This document shows, in pieces, positions 9,120 through 17,832 of a DNA stretch of 64,000 nucleotides (positions within the stretch are counted from its first letter, which is position 1; every line of letters begins with the position of its first letter). The DNA comes from Sva-07 sp963728195. Its GTDB lineage: Bacteria > Actinomycetota > Acidimicrobiia > Acidimicrobiales > Ilumatobacteraceae. The notes beneath the pieces were generated by a model. That model was not told where the DNA came from, ran no database searches, and saw only the letters and a list, made by a program, of their open reading frames with translations. The stretch covers positions 186,001 through 250,000 of the forward strand of contig CAVSIX010000011.1 in the NCBI GenBank assembly GCA_963728195.1, given 5' to 3'. A program made the position numbers and the translations under genes.

Positions 9120-9869
9120 GTGGGGGTTTTCGACCTGACCGGGCAAGTGGCGGTGGTGACCGACGCCGGCCACGGCATCGGGGAGGGCATCGCTCGTGCG
9201 TTCGCCGACGCCGGCGCCGCCGTCGTGCTCGCCGCCCGCACCACTGCGGAGGTCGATGCGGTCGCGTCCGACATGTGCGACCACGGTGGCCGTGCGATGG
9301 CCGTGCGCGCCGACGTCACCGACACGTTCGCGCTCGGCTCGCTCGCGACCGCCGCAGTCGAGGAGTTCGGCCACCTCGACATCTGGGTGAACAACGCCGG
9401 GGGTACCGAGGTCGACAAGCCGTTGGCCGAACTCCGGCGCAGCGAATGGGACGAGGTGCTCGCTCTGAACTTCACCGCCGTCTGGAACGGTTCGATGGCT
9501 GCCGCCGAGCAGATGCACTGGGGATCGATCATCAACGTGTCGCCGATGGCCGCCTTCGGTGCGATGCCCGGGCGCGGACATTACGCCGCCTGCAAGGCGG
9601 CCGTGATCTCGTTGACACAGACGATGGCCGTCGAGCTGGCGCCCGACATCCGGGTGAATGCGATCGCTCCGGGGATGATCCCGACCAAGCTGCGCGTCGA
9701 CGCAGCCGACGCCGAGGAGCTGGAACTCGACACGCTCGTGTCGGGTGCGTCGCTCGGAATGTGCACGCCTGCCGGCGTCGGTGCCACTGCGGTGTACCTG
9801 GCGTCGCCGGCGTCGCAATGGGTGACCGGCGAGACGATCCAGATGTGCGGCGGTACACCGATCGTCTGA
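9120..9869 (+). CDS. Short-chain dehydrogenase/reductase family oxidoreductase
   Basis: NAD(P)-dependent oxidoreductase with a Rossmann fold, 249 residues. The NNAGG motif and the catalytic segment with Tyr and Lys in HYAACKAAV are present, with a Ser in NVSPMAAF upstream. The cofactor loop reads TDAGHGIG instead of the common TGxxxGIG, so the first Gly is replaced by Asp; this may alter cofactor preference or reflect normal family variation. GTG at 9120 sits five bases after TACTGT (9109-9114), a possible leaderless promoter. The acyl-CoA dehydrogenase gene follows, suggesting fatty-acyl or xenobiotic oxidation, but the substrate is unknown. Confidence 0.88.
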   Translation: MGVFDLTGQVAVVTDAGHGIGEGIARAFADAGAAVVLAARTTAEVDAVASDMCDHGGRAMAVRADVTDTFALGSLATAAVEEFGHLDIWVNNAGGTEVDKPLAELRRSEWDEVLALNFTAVWNGSMAAAEQMHWGSIINVSPMAAFGAMPGRGHYAACKAAVISLTQTMAVELAPDIRVNAIAPGMIPTKLRVDAADAEELELDTLVSGASLGMCTPAGVGATAVYLASPASQWVTGETIQMCGGTPIV

Positions 9870-9941
9870 TCGGCCCCGCATTCCGATGAGCGCATGAGCT
9901 CCGACTCGTCTGACGTGGGGGCGGGTCATCACACTCGGCGG

Positions 9942-11186
9942 ATGGACTTCGAGATTCCCGCCGACATCCAGGACACGCTCGATCAGCTCGATGCGTTCAT
10001 CGAGGCCGAGATCAAGCCACTCGAGCAGCAGGACGACAACGTCCGGTTCTTCGACCATCGCCGTGAGTGGGCGCGCACCGACTTCGACAACGACGGCGTG
10101 CCCCGTGCCGACTGGGAGGAGTTGCTGCGCGAGATGCGCCGGCGTGCCGATGCCGCGGGCTGGTTGCGGCTGGCGTTGCCGGCCGAGTTCGGTGGCCAGG
10201 ACGCCAGCAACCTGAAGATGGCGATCATCCGTGAACACCTCGCCCACAAGGGTCTCGGGCTGCACAACGATCTGCAGAACGAGTCGTCGATCGTCGGCAA
10301 CTTCCCGACCGTGTTGATGATGCGCGACTTCGGCACCGAACAGCAGAAGGCCGACTGGATGCCCGGCTTCCTCGACGGCACCCGTCGCCTTGCGTTCGGG
10401 CTGACCGAGCCGAACCACGGCAGCGACGCCACCTACATGGAGACGACGGCGGTCCGCGACGGCGACGAGTGGGTGATCAACGGGATGAAGCGGTGGAACT
10501 CAGGGCTCCACCACGCGACCCACGACATCATCTTCGCTCGCACCTCGGGTGAGCCCGGCAGCCCCAAGGGGATCAGTGCGTTCCTCGTGCCGACCGACGT
10601 GCCCGGCTTCCAGGTCGACTTCTTCTGGTGGACGTTCAACATGCCGACCGACCACGCTGAGGTGTCGATGACCGATGTGCGCGTCGGCGCCGACGCACTG
10701 TTCGGCGAGGTCGATCGTGGACTGGAACTGGCGCAGCACTTCGTCCACGAGAACCGCATCCGCCAGGCGGCATCGTCGCTCGGCGCCGCCCAGTACTGCA
10801 TCGACGAGGCGGTGGCGTATGCGAACAGCCGCACGACGTGGGGAAAGAAGCTGTCGGTCAACCAGGGCATCCAGTTCCCGCTGGTCGAGCTGCACACCGA
10901 GGCCGCCATGCTTCGTCAACTCGTCCGCTACACCGCGACGATGCTCGATCGCAAGCACCACATGGAGGTCACCCACCTCGTGGCGATGTGCAATTACCGA
11001 GCGAATCGTCTGGCCTGCGACGCCGCCGATCGCGCGATGCAGACGTGCGGTGGCGTCGGCTACTCACGCCACATGCCGTTCGAGCACATCTACCGCCACC
11101 ACCGCCGCTACCGCATCACCGAGGGATCCGAGGAGATCCAGATGCGCAAGGTCGGCCAGCACCTCTTCGGCTTCGGGCGCACGTGA
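9942..11186 (+). CDS. Acyl-CoA dehydrogenase family protein
   Basis: FAD-dependent alpha,beta-dehydrogenation of an acyl-CoA thioester. Landmarks: LRLALPAEFGGQDAS near residue 80, FGLTEPNHGSDAT in the flavin-binding middle domain, WNSGLHHATH, QTCGGVGYSRHMPFEHIYR and the C-terminal YRITEGSEEIQMRKVG. The ATG at 9942 is preferred because family similarity begins with MDFEIPADIQ; an in-frame ATG at 9894 would add 16 unconserved residues. It lies 72 bases after the SDR gene and may be co-transcribed. The true acyl substrate cannot be read from sequence. Confidence 0.92.
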   Translation: MDFEIPADIQDTLDQLDAFIEAEIKPLEQQDDNVRFFDHRREWARTDFDNDGVPRADWEELLREMRRRADAAGWLRLALPAEFGGQDASNLKMAIIREHLAHKGLGLHNDLQNESSIVGNFPTVLMMRDFGTEQQKADWMPGFLDGTRRLAFGLTEPNHGSDATYMETTAVRDGDEWVINGMKRWNSGLHHATHDIIFARTSGEPGSPKGISAFLVPTDVPGFQVDFFWWTFNMPTDHAEVSMTDVRVGADALFGEVDRGLELAQHFVHENRIRQAASSLGAAQYCIDEAVAYANSRTTWGKKLSVNQGIQFPLVELHTEAAMLRQLVRYTATMLDRKHHMEVTHLVAMCNYRANRLACDAADRAMQTCGGVGYSRHMPFEHIYRHHRRYRITEGSEEIQMRKVGQHLFGFGRT

Positions 11187-11214
11187 CGTCGGGCGTCCGA
11201 CCGCAACGAGCCGG

Positions 11215-11922
11215 TCAGGCGTCGCGCAGTCCGATCGATGCCGCCATCGCGACTGCGGCGGCGCGGAAGAGCGCTTCGTCGTCGCTGACGAAGTTGCGGG
11301 TCTGACCGAACAGCTCGAAGCTCAGCAGTCCGAACAACTGTGACCATGCGGTGATGATCGCGAGCGTTGTCGCATCGTCGACGTCGAGGTCGATCTCGGC
11401 GCGCAGCGAAGCGAACGACTCGCGTAGCGACGCCTCGAGCGGGCGGCCCACGATCGGATCGAGACGGTCGGCGTCGCGCACGATGCCGACGAGCGCCCGA
11501 GAGACCCGGGTGCCCGACGTGACGGTGTCGTCCGGAGCTGCGTAGCCCGGGATCGGCGTGCCGTAGATCAAGGCGTAGTCGTTGGGGTGAGCGAGCGCCC
11601 ACGCCCGGATCGCCAGCGCTGCGTCGACCCAACGTGTGGCTGCGGGACGTCGGCGCGTCGACCGGACATGGGTCTCCACGTGATCGCCGAGTGAGTCGTA
11701 GGCCTGGATGATCAGTGCCGTCAGGAGTTCGTCGCGGCTCGCGAAGTAGCGGTAGACCGCCGACGACACCATCCCGACGTCGCGCGCGACCGCCCGCAGC
11801 GACAGATCGTTCGCTCCGTCCTCGGCGACCCGCTTCGCAGCGGCGGCCAGGATCGCGGCGCGCACCTCGGCGCGAGCGCGGGCTCGAACTCCTGGGACGT
11901 CGGGGGTCGCGTTGTCGGCCAT
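11215..11922 (-). CDS. TetR-family transcriptional regulator
   Basis: DNA-binding repressor-type protein, 235 residues. The N-terminal helix-turn-helix is clear: AILAAAAKRVAEDGANDLSLRAVARDVGMVSSAVYRYFASRDELL, residues ~20-65, followed by an all-helical ligand domain with a TetR_C-like TPIPGY region. The ATG at 11922 is chosen because the frame upstream has no homology. It is divergent from a deazaflavin-dependent nitroreductase-like gene, and two identical palindromes lie in the shared 108-base gap. By the usual logic of such pairs it represses both itself and its neighbour and is released by a small hydrophobic ligand (inference). Confidence 0.92.
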   Translation of the reverse strand: MADNATPDVPGVRARARAEVRAAILAAAAKRVAEDGANDLSLRAVARDVGMVSSAVYRYFASRDELLTALIIQAYDSLGDHVETHVRSTRRRPAATRWVDAALAIRAWALAHPNDYALIYGTPIPGYAAPDDTVTSGTRVSRALVGIVRDADRLDPIVGRPLEASLRESFASLRAEIDLDVDDATTLAIITAWSQLFGLLSFELFGQTRNFVSDDEALFRAAAVAMAASIGLRDA

Positions 11923-11942
11923 CCGAGCAGTCTGACAGAAAG

Positions 11943-11957
11943 CGAGAGCAGTGCTCT
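11943..11957. promoter_or_regulatory. TetR operator, proximal copy
   Basis: The 15-base string CGAGAGCAGTGCTCT contains a perfect 13-base palindrome (AGAGCA, G, TGCTCT). An identical 15-base copy lies at 11996-12010. This one starts 20 bases upstream of the tetR start codon, so binding should block its own transcription. Confidence 0.8.
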
Positions 11958-11995
11958 TGATTTCTCGAACGTCGTGGCGTACGGTGGTGGTGAAA

Positions 11996-12010
11996 CGAGA
12001 GCAGTGCTCT
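11996..12010. promoter_or_regulatory. TetR operator, distal copy
   Basis: Exact repeat of the CGAGAGCAGTGCTCT palindrome, 53 bases centre to centre from the first (about five helical turns). It lies 20 bases before the ATG of the deazaflavin-type gene, mirroring the position of the other copy relative to tetR. Confidence 0.8.
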
Positions 12011-12030
12011 CCCAACCGAGAGGAATCGCC

Positions 12031-12519
12031 ATGGCGAAGACCGAACAACCCGAGTCAACCAGCACGGCATCGACGACCACGCGGTACCTGGAGCCCGACT
12101 GGTTCACCCGCCACGTGTTCAACCCGTTCGTCGCCCGAGCGACCCGATGGGGCATCAGCCTGTGGGGATCGCGTGTGCTGTCGGTGCCGGGACGCGTCTC
12201 GGGCGAGATCCGATCCACTCCCGTCAACGTCCTCACCGTCGACGACCGCAGGTACCTCGTCGCTCCACGTGGTGAGACCCAGTGGGTGCTGAACGTGCGC
12301 GCCTCGGGCGGATGCACGCTGCGCGTCGGCCGTCGCAGCGAGACCGTTCGGCTGCGTGAGCTCGCCGATGGGGACAAGCCCGCAGTGCTCCGGCCCTACC
12401 TTCGCCGCTGGAAGTGGGAGGTCGGCCAGTTCTTCGACGGTGTCGGCCCCGACAGCACCGACGCCGAACTCCTGGCGATCGCGTCGAACCATCCGGTCTT
12501 CGAGATCGAGCCGACCTGA
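12031..12519 (+). CDS. Nitroreductase/deazaflavin-dependent family protein (DUF385-like)
   Basis: A 162-residue protein of the split beta-barrel group related to F420-dependent nitroreductases. The core VLSVPGRVSGEIRSTPVNVL followed by YLVAPRGETQWVLNVRASG matches the family's cofactor-binding region. Some members use F420, others bind lipid or flavin, so the reaction is not assigned. The start ATG follows GAGAGG by eight bases. It is divergent from tetR and carries one of the two operators directly upstream, so induction by the TetR ligand is likely. The 3' end is convergent with the antiporter gene, nine bases apart. Confidence 0.82.
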   Translation: MAKTEQPESTSTASTTTRYLEPDWFTRHVFNPFVARATRWGISLWGSRVLSVPGRVSGEIRSTPVNVLTVDDRRYLVAPRGETQWVLNVRASGGCTLRVGRRSETVRLRELADGDKPAVLRPYLRRWKWEVGQFFDGVGPDSTDAELLAIASNHPVFEIEPT

Positions 12520-12528
12520 TACCGGTCG

Positions 12529-13728
12529 TCAGCCTGCAGCGGTTGCCGAGCGCCGCATCAGGCGCGGGGGCAGCGGGATCCGGTCGGCGAACTTGGCGGC
12601 CATCGGCCCGATGATCGCCGTCAGCAGGACGTAGCCGGCGGCGAGTGCGCCGAGCTCGGGGCCGTTGACGAGGCTGGAGCCGAGCGCTGCGATCACGATC
12701 GAGAACTCGCCACGCGCGATCAGCACGGTGCCGGCGCGCAGCCGGCCCTTCGGAGCCGCACCGACACGTCCCGCTGCGTACCACCCGGTGGCCACCTTCG
12801 TGGCGGCGGTGACGACCGTGAGCACGAGGGCGGGGATCGCGGCGTCGACGAGATCGGCGGGATCGATCTGGAACGAGAAGAACAGGAAGAACGTCGCTGC
12901 GAACAGGTCACGCAGTGGCGAGATCAATTCGTTCGCTCGTTCCTCGGCGCGACCCGAGAGCGCCAGGCCGACGAGGAACGCGCCGATCGCTCCGGACACC
13001 TCGAGTCGTTGGGCGATGCCGGCGACGAGCAGCGTGATGCCGAACACGGTCAAGAGGAACGTCTCGTCGCTGCCCACGGCGACCAGGTCGCTGATGCGGC
13101 GTCCGTAGCGCAGCGCTGCGAGCAGGATGACCGAGACGGCGACGAGGGCGATCGCGACGCTCGTCAGCGTGGCCACGACCGTTCCTCCGACGATGAGTGC
13201 AGCGACGACCGGCAGGTAGACCGCCATCGCCAGGTCCTCGATAACGAGCAGGTTCAACACGGCCGGCGTCTCGCGGAACCCGAGCCGTCCGAAGTCGGAC
13301 AGTGCTTTGCTGATCACGCCCGACGACGAGATCCAGGTGACACCTCCGAGGAGCACGGCGGCCAACGGGTCCCATCCCAGGACCAGACCGAGCGCCACAC
13401 CGGGCAGCGCATTGAGCACCATGTCGACGAGCCCCGGTGGGATCCCCGTCCTCAGACCGTCTCGGAGTTCGCCCTCGCTGTACTCGAGGCCGAGCGCGAA
13501 CAGCAGCAGGAGGACGCCGATCTCTGCGGCGATCTCGAAGAAGTCGCGCGAGACGTCGAGTTGCGCAACCCCGCCCTCACCCAGCGCCAGTCCGGCGACG
13601 AGGTAGAGGGGCACGGCGGTGATGCCGAACCTTCCGGCGATCCGCGACAGCAAGGCGAGGCCGACCACGAGCGCGCCGATCTCGACGAAGGCGAGTGCGG
13701 TCTCGCTCGTGCCGGCGGCGAACAACAT
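12529..13728 (-). CDS. Cation:proton antiporter (CPA2, KhtU/KefB-like)
   Basis: Integral membrane K+(Na+)/H+ exchanger of the CPA2 family, 399 residues with about 12 hydrophobic segments. Typical features are VPLYLVAGLALGEGG in the first helices and the LLLFALGLEYSEGELR segment, plus GVTWISSSGVISKAL. It has no C-terminal TrkA-N domain, unlike KefB/KefC. The regulatory function is supplied by the separate TrkA-C protein gene ten bases upstream. This two-gene layout matches KhtT-KhtU, where the small subunit gates the antiporter. Role: potassium export and pH or osmotic homeostasis. Confidence 0.88.
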   Translation of the reverse strand: MLFAAGTSETALAFVEIGALVVGLALLSRIAGRFGITAVPLYLVAGLALGEGGVAQLDVSRDFFEIAAEIGVLLLLFALGLEYSEGELRDGLRTGIPPGLVDMVLNALPGVALGLVLGWDPLAAVLLGGVTWISSSGVISKALSDFGRLGFRETPAVLNLLVIEDLAMAVYLPVVAALIVGGTVVATLTSVAIALVAVSVILLAALRYGRRISDLVAVGSDETFLLTVFGITLLVAGIAQRLEVSGAIGAFLVGLALSGRAEERANELISPLRDLFAATFFLFFSFQIDPADLVDAAIPALVLTVVTAATKVATGWYAAGRVGAAPKGRLRAGTVLIARGEFSIVIAALGSSLVNGPELGALAAGYVLLTAIIGPMAAKFADRIPLPPRLMRRSATAAG

Positions 13729-13738
13729 CGATCGGAGG

Positions 13739-14221
13739 TCAGCGACGGATCAGCTCGCGCATCGCTGCGAGCCCATCGGCGGTGCCGACCGCCACGATGA
13801 CGTCGCCCGTCTCCAGCGGGAACTCCGGCCCGGGTGCAGGAATCGACTGGTCGTCGCGGATCACTGCCACGATCGACGAGCCGGTCCTGGTGCGGTACAT
13901 CCCGTCACCGATGGTCGCCCCCGAGGCGGGTGAGGTCTCGCTCAGCTCGATCCACTCGATCGCCAGGCCCTCGATCTCCTGCTGGACCGCCGCGACCGCC
14001 TCGGTGACGCGACTGCCGCCGAGAAGTTCCGAGACCGTTCGGGTGTCGGCCGCCGAGAGCGTGACCAGCGACGTGCACTTGTCCGGATCGTCGGAGTCGT
14101 AGACCAGGATCTCGCGCCGGCCGTCGTGGTACACGAGCACCCCGACGTCGGCGCCGTTCTCGGTGGTGAACTCGTGGCGCACCCCGACGCCCGGCAGTTT
14201 GGTCTCACGCACGTCGGCCAT
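13739..14221 (-). CDS. TrkA-C domain regulatory subunit of the antiporter (KhtT-like)
   Basis: A 160-residue soluble protein. The N-terminal half begins MADVRETKLPGVGVRHEF, the usual opening of actinobacterial antiporter regulatory subunits; the C-terminal half is a TrkA-C (RCK-C) domain ending GDVIVAVGTADGLAAMREL. In Bacillus subtilis, KhtT inhibits KhtU and is relieved by high pH and cyclic-di-AMP; the same control here is inference. It is co-transcribed with the antiporter. CATACT lies six bases before the ATG, suggesting a leaderless transcript divergent from ilvD. Confidence 0.86.
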   Translation of the reverse strand: MADVRETKLPGVGVRHEFTTENGADVGVLVYHDGRREILVYDSDDPDKCTSLVTLSAADTRTVSELLGGSRVTEAVAAVQQEIEGLAIEWIELSETSPASGATIGDGMYRTRTGSSIVAVIRDDQSIPAPGPEFPLETGDVIVAVGTADGLAAMRELIRR

Positions 14222-14278
14222 GCCGACAGTATGGCGAGTGGTGGGCACAGCACCAGGCTCGCCGTCGGTCGCCCGCAC

Positions 14279-14284
14279 TACCGT
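14279..14284 (+). promoter_or_regulatory. -10 element TACCGT for leaderless ilvD
   Basis: TACCGT ends seven bases before the ilvD ATG at 14292, the spacing expected if transcription starts on the start codon. There is no Shine-Dalgarno motif in the seven bases between. Confidence 0.5.
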
Positions 14285-14291
14285 GCGATGG

Positions 14292-16007
14292 ATGAGCGAC
14301 GCCCCGAACTCCGCTGGCACTCCGGTCGACGTCAAGCCGAGGTCGCGTGACGTCACCGACGGGATGCAGAAGGCGCCCTCACGGGCGATGCTGCGCGCCG
14401 TCGGGATGGGCGACGACGACTGGTCGAAGCCGCAGGTCGCGATCGCCTCGTCGTGGAACGAGGTCACGCCCTGCAACATGACGTTGCGCAAGCTGGCCGA
14501 GCACGCCAAGGTCGGCGTCCGTGACGCCGGCGGGTTCCCGCTCGAGTTCGGCACGATCACCGTCAGCGACGGCATCTCGATGGGACACGAGGGCATGCGC
14601 GCCTCGCTGGTGTCACGCGAAGTGATCACCGATTCGGTCGAGACCGTGATGCACGCCGAGCGGTTCGACGGGTTCGTCGGCCTCGCCGGCTGCGACAAGT
14701 CGATCCCGGGGATGCTGATGGCGGCGGCCCGCCTCGACCTTCCGAGCGTGTTCGTCTACAACGGCTCGACGATGCCGGGCGAGTACAACGGCACGGCGCT
14801 CGACATCACCAGCGTGTTCGAGGCGGTCGGAGCGTGCGCCGCCGGCACGATCAGCGAGGACGAACTCCACGCCATCGAGTCGAGGGCGTGCCCGGGTGAG
14901 GGAGCGTGCGGTGGCATGTTCACCGCGAACACGATGAGTTCGATCGCCGAGGCGATCGGGATGAGCCTGCCCGGCTCGGCCTCGCCGCCGGCGATCGACG
15001 GTCGGCGTGAGGGCGACGCCGAGCGAGCCGGAGCGGCCGTCGTCAACCTGCTGCGGCTCGGCATCACGCCGCGCCAGATCATGACCAAGCAGGCCTTCGA
15101 GAACGCGATCGCGGTGACGTCGGCACTCGGTGGTTCGACGAACGCCGTCCTCCACCTGCTGGCACTGGCGAACGAGGCCCACGTCGCACTCGACCTGGAC
15201 GATTTCAATCGGATCGCCGACCGCGTGCCCCACCTCGCCGACATGAAGCCCGGTGGCAAGTTCCACATGAGCGATCTCGATCGCGTCGGCGGTGTGCCGG
15301 TGGTGATGAAGCTGTTGCTCGATGCAGGACTGCTGCACGGCGACGTGATGACGGTCACCGGCAAGACGATGGCCGAGAACCTGGCGGAGCTCGATCCGCC
15401 GGCCGCCGACGGCGTGGTCGTCCATCCGCTCGACGCACCGATCCACCAAGCCGGTGGCATCAACGTCCTCACCGGTTCGCTCGCCCCCAAGGGTGCGGTG
15501 GTCAAGGTCGCCGGACTGTCGGATGCGCAGATGCACTTCGAGGGTCCGGCCCGGGTGTTCGACGACGAGTCGTTCGCGATGGAGGCGATCCTGGCCGGTG
15601 ACATCCAGCCCGGCACCGTGATCGTCATCCGCTACGAAGGCCCGCGTGGCGGCCCGGGCATGCGCGAGATGCTGGCGATCACGGGTGCGCTGAAGGGAGC
15701 CGGACGCGGATCGGACTGTGCACTGATCACCGACGGCCGGTTCTCCGGTGGCACGTGGGGATTCTGCATCGGTCACGTCGCGCCGGAGGCGGCCGACGGC
15801 GGCCCGATCGCGTTCGTCCGCGATGGCGACACGATCCGCATCGACGTGCCGACCAAGACGCTCGACCTGCTCGTCGACACCGCTGAGTTGGCGAACCGGA
15901 TGGACGGCTGGCAGCCGAATCCCCCGCGCTACACGACCGGCGTGCTCGGCAAGTACGCCAAGCTGGTCCAAGGCGCCGAAACCGGCGCCATCACCAACAT
16001 GCTGTGA
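14292..16007 (+). CDS. ilvD: Dihydroxy-acid dehydratase
   Basis: Third step of valine and isoleucine synthesis: dehydrates dihydroxy acids to 2-keto acids using an Fe-S cluster. Cluster cysteines are visible in GLAGCDKSIPG and ACPGEGACGGMFTANTM; other conserved blocks are SDGISMGHEGMRASL, GSTNAVLHLLA, YEGPRGGPGMREML and TDGRFSGGTWGFCIGH. It has 571 residues, the normal length. The ATG at 14292 starts MSDAPNSAG. It lies 10 kb from ilvBNC, so the pathway is split into two loci. A 37-bp repeated hairpin overlaps its stop codon and separates it from a convergent hydrolase gene. Confidence 0.97.
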   Translation: MSDAPNSAGTPVDVKPRSRDVTDGMQKAPSRAMLRAVGMGDDDWSKPQVAIASSWNEVTPCNMTLRKLAEHAKVGVRDAGGFPLEFGTITVSDGISMGHEGMRASLVSREVITDSVETVMHAERFDGFVGLAGCDKSIPGMLMAAARLDLPSVFVYNGSTMPGEYNGTALDITSVFEAVGACAAGTISEDELHAIESRACPGEGACGGMFTANTMSSIAEAIGMSLPGSASPPAIDGRREGDAERAGAAVVNLLRLGITPRQIMTKQAFENAIAVTSALGGSTNAVLHLLALANEAHVALDLDDFNRIADRVPHLADMKPGGKFHMSDLDRVGGVPVVMKLLLDAGLLHGDVMTVTGKTMAENLAELDPPAADGVVVHPLDAPIHQAGGINVLTGSLAPKGAVVKVAGLSDAQMHFEGPARVFDDESFAMEAILAGDIQPGTVIVIRYEGPRGGPGMREMLAITGALKGAGRGSDCALITDGRFSGGTWGFCIGHVAPEAADGGPIAFVRDGDTIRIDVPTKTLDLLVDTAELANRMDGWQPNPPRYTTGVLGKYAKLVQGAETGAITNML

Positions 16008-16042
16008 CGTTACGCCGGGGGTCTGACCCCTGGCGTAACGCT
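16006..16042. terminator. 37-bp repeated hairpin, copy 1 (bidirectional terminator)
   Basis: Arms GTTACGCC and GGCGTAAC enclose GGGGGTCTGACCCC. It overlaps the ilvD stop on one side and the stop of the convergent serine hydrolase on the other. It is homologous to copies at 30161, 42760 and 54198. No T-tract follows, so it may rely on stem strength alone or on Rho. Confidence 0.85.
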
Positions 16043-17280
16043 CAGTCGACGAGGGCTTGTTGGACGAGTTGGTTGAGCTGGGAGCGGATCGGATAGGTGC
16101 TCGACGGCAGCAGCTGGGTGAGGAAGAGCGCCACGATCTCGTTCGCCGGGTCGACCCAGAAGATCGTGCTCGCTGCACCGCCCCACGAGTACTCGCCCTC
16201 CGAGCGCATCACCTTGTTCGCTGCGGCGTCGAGGACCACGGAGAAACCGAGACCGAAGCCCACGCCGTCGAAGCTCGTCTCGGCGAACAGCGGGCGACCG
16301 TAGGCCTCGAGGTCGGCGTTGCCGGGCAGATGGTTGCGGGTCATGTAGTCGACGGTGCGGGTGCCGAGCAGGCGTACACCGTCGAGTTCGCCGCGGTTGA
16401 GCAGCATGTGGGCGAAGCGCAGGTAGTCGTGTGCCGTCCCGACGAGCCCGCCGCCACCACCGAGCATGGCCGGCGGCTTGTTCGAGGCGCGGCCGAGTGG
16501 GTCGGGGGCCGGCACGGCCTCGCCCGTCGCCGGGTTGCGGACGTAGAGCGTCGCCAGCCGGTCCATCGACTCGTCCGGCACGTGGAAGCCGGTGTCGGTC
16601 ATGCCCAACGGCTCGAAGATCCGCGTCCGGAAGAATTCGTCGAGCGACATGCCCGAGACCACTTCGACGAGGCGCCCGAGGACGTCGGTCGACACGCCGT
16701 AGTTCCACTCGCTGCCCGGCTGGAAGGCGAGCGGCATCTTCGCCCACATCTCGCAGCATTCGGCCAGCGTGGCGCCAGGCGGATTGCCCCATTCGAAGCC
16801 GCCGCGCCGGTAGATCGCGTCGGTGACGTGCGTGTTGTGGAACCCGTAGGTGAGCCCCGACGTGTGGGTCAGCAGGTGCCACACCCGGATCGGCTCGACC
16901 TGCGGTTCGGTGACCGGAGCGAGGAACGATCCCGAGCGGTACACCCTCGTGTCGGCGAACTCGGGCAGCCACTCGGAGATCGGCGACTTCAGTTCGAGCA
17001 GCCCCTCCTCGTACAGCATCATCGCGGCGACCGACGTGATCGGCTTGGTCATCGAGAACATCCGTACGACGGTGTCGTCGGTGAACGGGAGCCCGGCAGC
17101 AAGGTCGCGATGGCCTCGCGTCGATGAGTGCACGATGCTGCCGCCGCGGCTGATCGCCACGTGCCACCCTGCGAGCTTGTGCTCGTCGATGTACCTCTGG
17201 AAGTGGCGATCGATGCGATCGAGTCGCTCGGGAGCGAATCCGGCGTCCGATGGGTCGATTTCGATCTCGAGTGCGGTCAT
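16042..17280 (-). CDS. Serine hydrolase, beta-lactamase/class C family
   Basis: A 412-residue penicillin-binding-protein-like hydrolase or esterase. The nucleophile motif SxxK is SMTK near residue 80 (RMFSMTKPITS), and the Tyr of the YxN-type motif is in EWNYGVSTDVLGRLVE. Other family blocks: HTSGLTYGF and MLGGGGGLVGTAHDYLRF. No signal peptide is seen, so it is probably cytoplasmic, more like EstB or a carboxylesterase than a secreted beta-lactamase. The ATG at 17280 is chosen because the longer frame upstream is unconserved. Substrate unknown. Confidence 0.9.
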   Translation of the reverse strand: MTALEIEIDPSDAGFAPERLDRIDRHFQRYIDEHKLAGWHVAISRGGSIVHSSTRGHRDLAAGLPFTDDTVVRMFSMTKPITSVAAMMLYEEGLLELKSPISEWLPEFADTRVYRSGSFLAPVTEPQVEPIRVWHLLTHTSGLTYGFHNTHVTDAIYRRGGFEWGNPPGATLAECCEMWAKMPLAFQPGSEWNYGVSTDVLGRLVEVVSGMSLDEFFRTRIFEPLGMTDTGFHVPDESMDRLATLYVRNPATGEAVPAPDPLGRASNKPPAMLGGGGGLVGTAHDYLRFAHMLLNRGELDGVRLLGTRTVDYMTRNHLPGNADLEAYGRPLFAETSFDGVGFGLGFSVVLDAAANKVMRSEGEYSWGGAASTIFWVDPANEIVALFLTQLLPSSTYPIRSQLNQLVQQALVD

Positions 17281-17333
17281 CGATCGAGCATGCCGCACCG
17301 ACGCCATCGCCTGCGAGCCGACCGCAACCGATC

Positions 17334-17339
17334 TACGCT
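17334..17339 (+). promoter_or_regulatory. -10 element TACGCT for the DUF4234 gene
   Basis: TACGCT ends seven bases before the ATG at 17347; leaderless arrangement like that of ilvD and ino1. Confidence 0.5.
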
Positions 17340-17346
17340 CGGCGCG

Positions 17347-17832
17347 ATGAGCGAGATGCCGCCTCCACCGCCGAACACCCCCGGGCAGCCGCCGACGCCG
17401 CCGGCGCAGACGCCGGGAGCAAGCCTCGGAGCGCCCGCTCCGGCGATGCCGCCGGCGGGCGCACCGGGACCGCTCGGCAAGCCGCGCTCGATCGGGTTGG
17501 TCGTGTTGCTGACGATCGTCACGCTGGGGGTCTGGACGATGGTGTGGTCGTACCAGAACGGCGAGGAGATCAAGCAGCACACCCGCACCGGTCTCGGCGG
17601 CATCGCCTACCTGCTGATCACGATCTTCATCTCGCCGGTCACGATGTTCCTGATGGCGTCCGAGGTCGAGCAGATGTATCGCCGCGAGGGCAAGGAGCCG
17701 CCGATCACCACGATCTGGGGTCTGTGGTTCCTGCTCCCGTTGATCGGCAACCTGATCTGGTACGTGCGCATCCAGCGGTCGATCAACGACTACTGGGCTT
17801 CACACGGCTCGCAGGTGCAGCCCGGACTCTGA
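17347..17832 (+). CDS. DUF4234 small membrane protein with proline-rich N-terminus
   Basis: A 161-residue protein. Residues 1-48 are Pro/Ala/Gly-rich (PPPPPNTPGQPPTPP and similar), probably a disordered cytoplasmic arm. Three hydrophobic segments follow, starting SIGLVVLLTIVTLGVWTMVW, the classic DUF4234 opening, then a conserved YQNGEEIKQHT and a final WYVRIQRSINDYWASHG. No enzymatic motif. Its stop touches the stop of a convergent DUF3054 gene. Function unknown; the family is common in Actinobacteria. Confidence 0.82.
   Translation: MSEMPPPPPNTPGQPPTPPAQTPGASLGAPAPAMPPAGAPGPLGKPRSIGLVVLLTIVTLGVWTMVWSYQNGEEIKQHTRTGLGGIAYLLITIFISPVTMFLMASEVEQMYRREGKEPPITTIWGLWFLLPLIGNLIWYVRIQRSINDYWASHGSQVQPGL

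Noticed and set aside
7377..10418. Very long minus-strand open frame (about 1000 codons) opposite gatA, gatB, SDR and the dehydrogenase
   Set aside because: It is antisense to four well-supported genes, has no domain pattern and an Arg/His/Gly-rich composition typical of the shadow frame in high-GC DNA.
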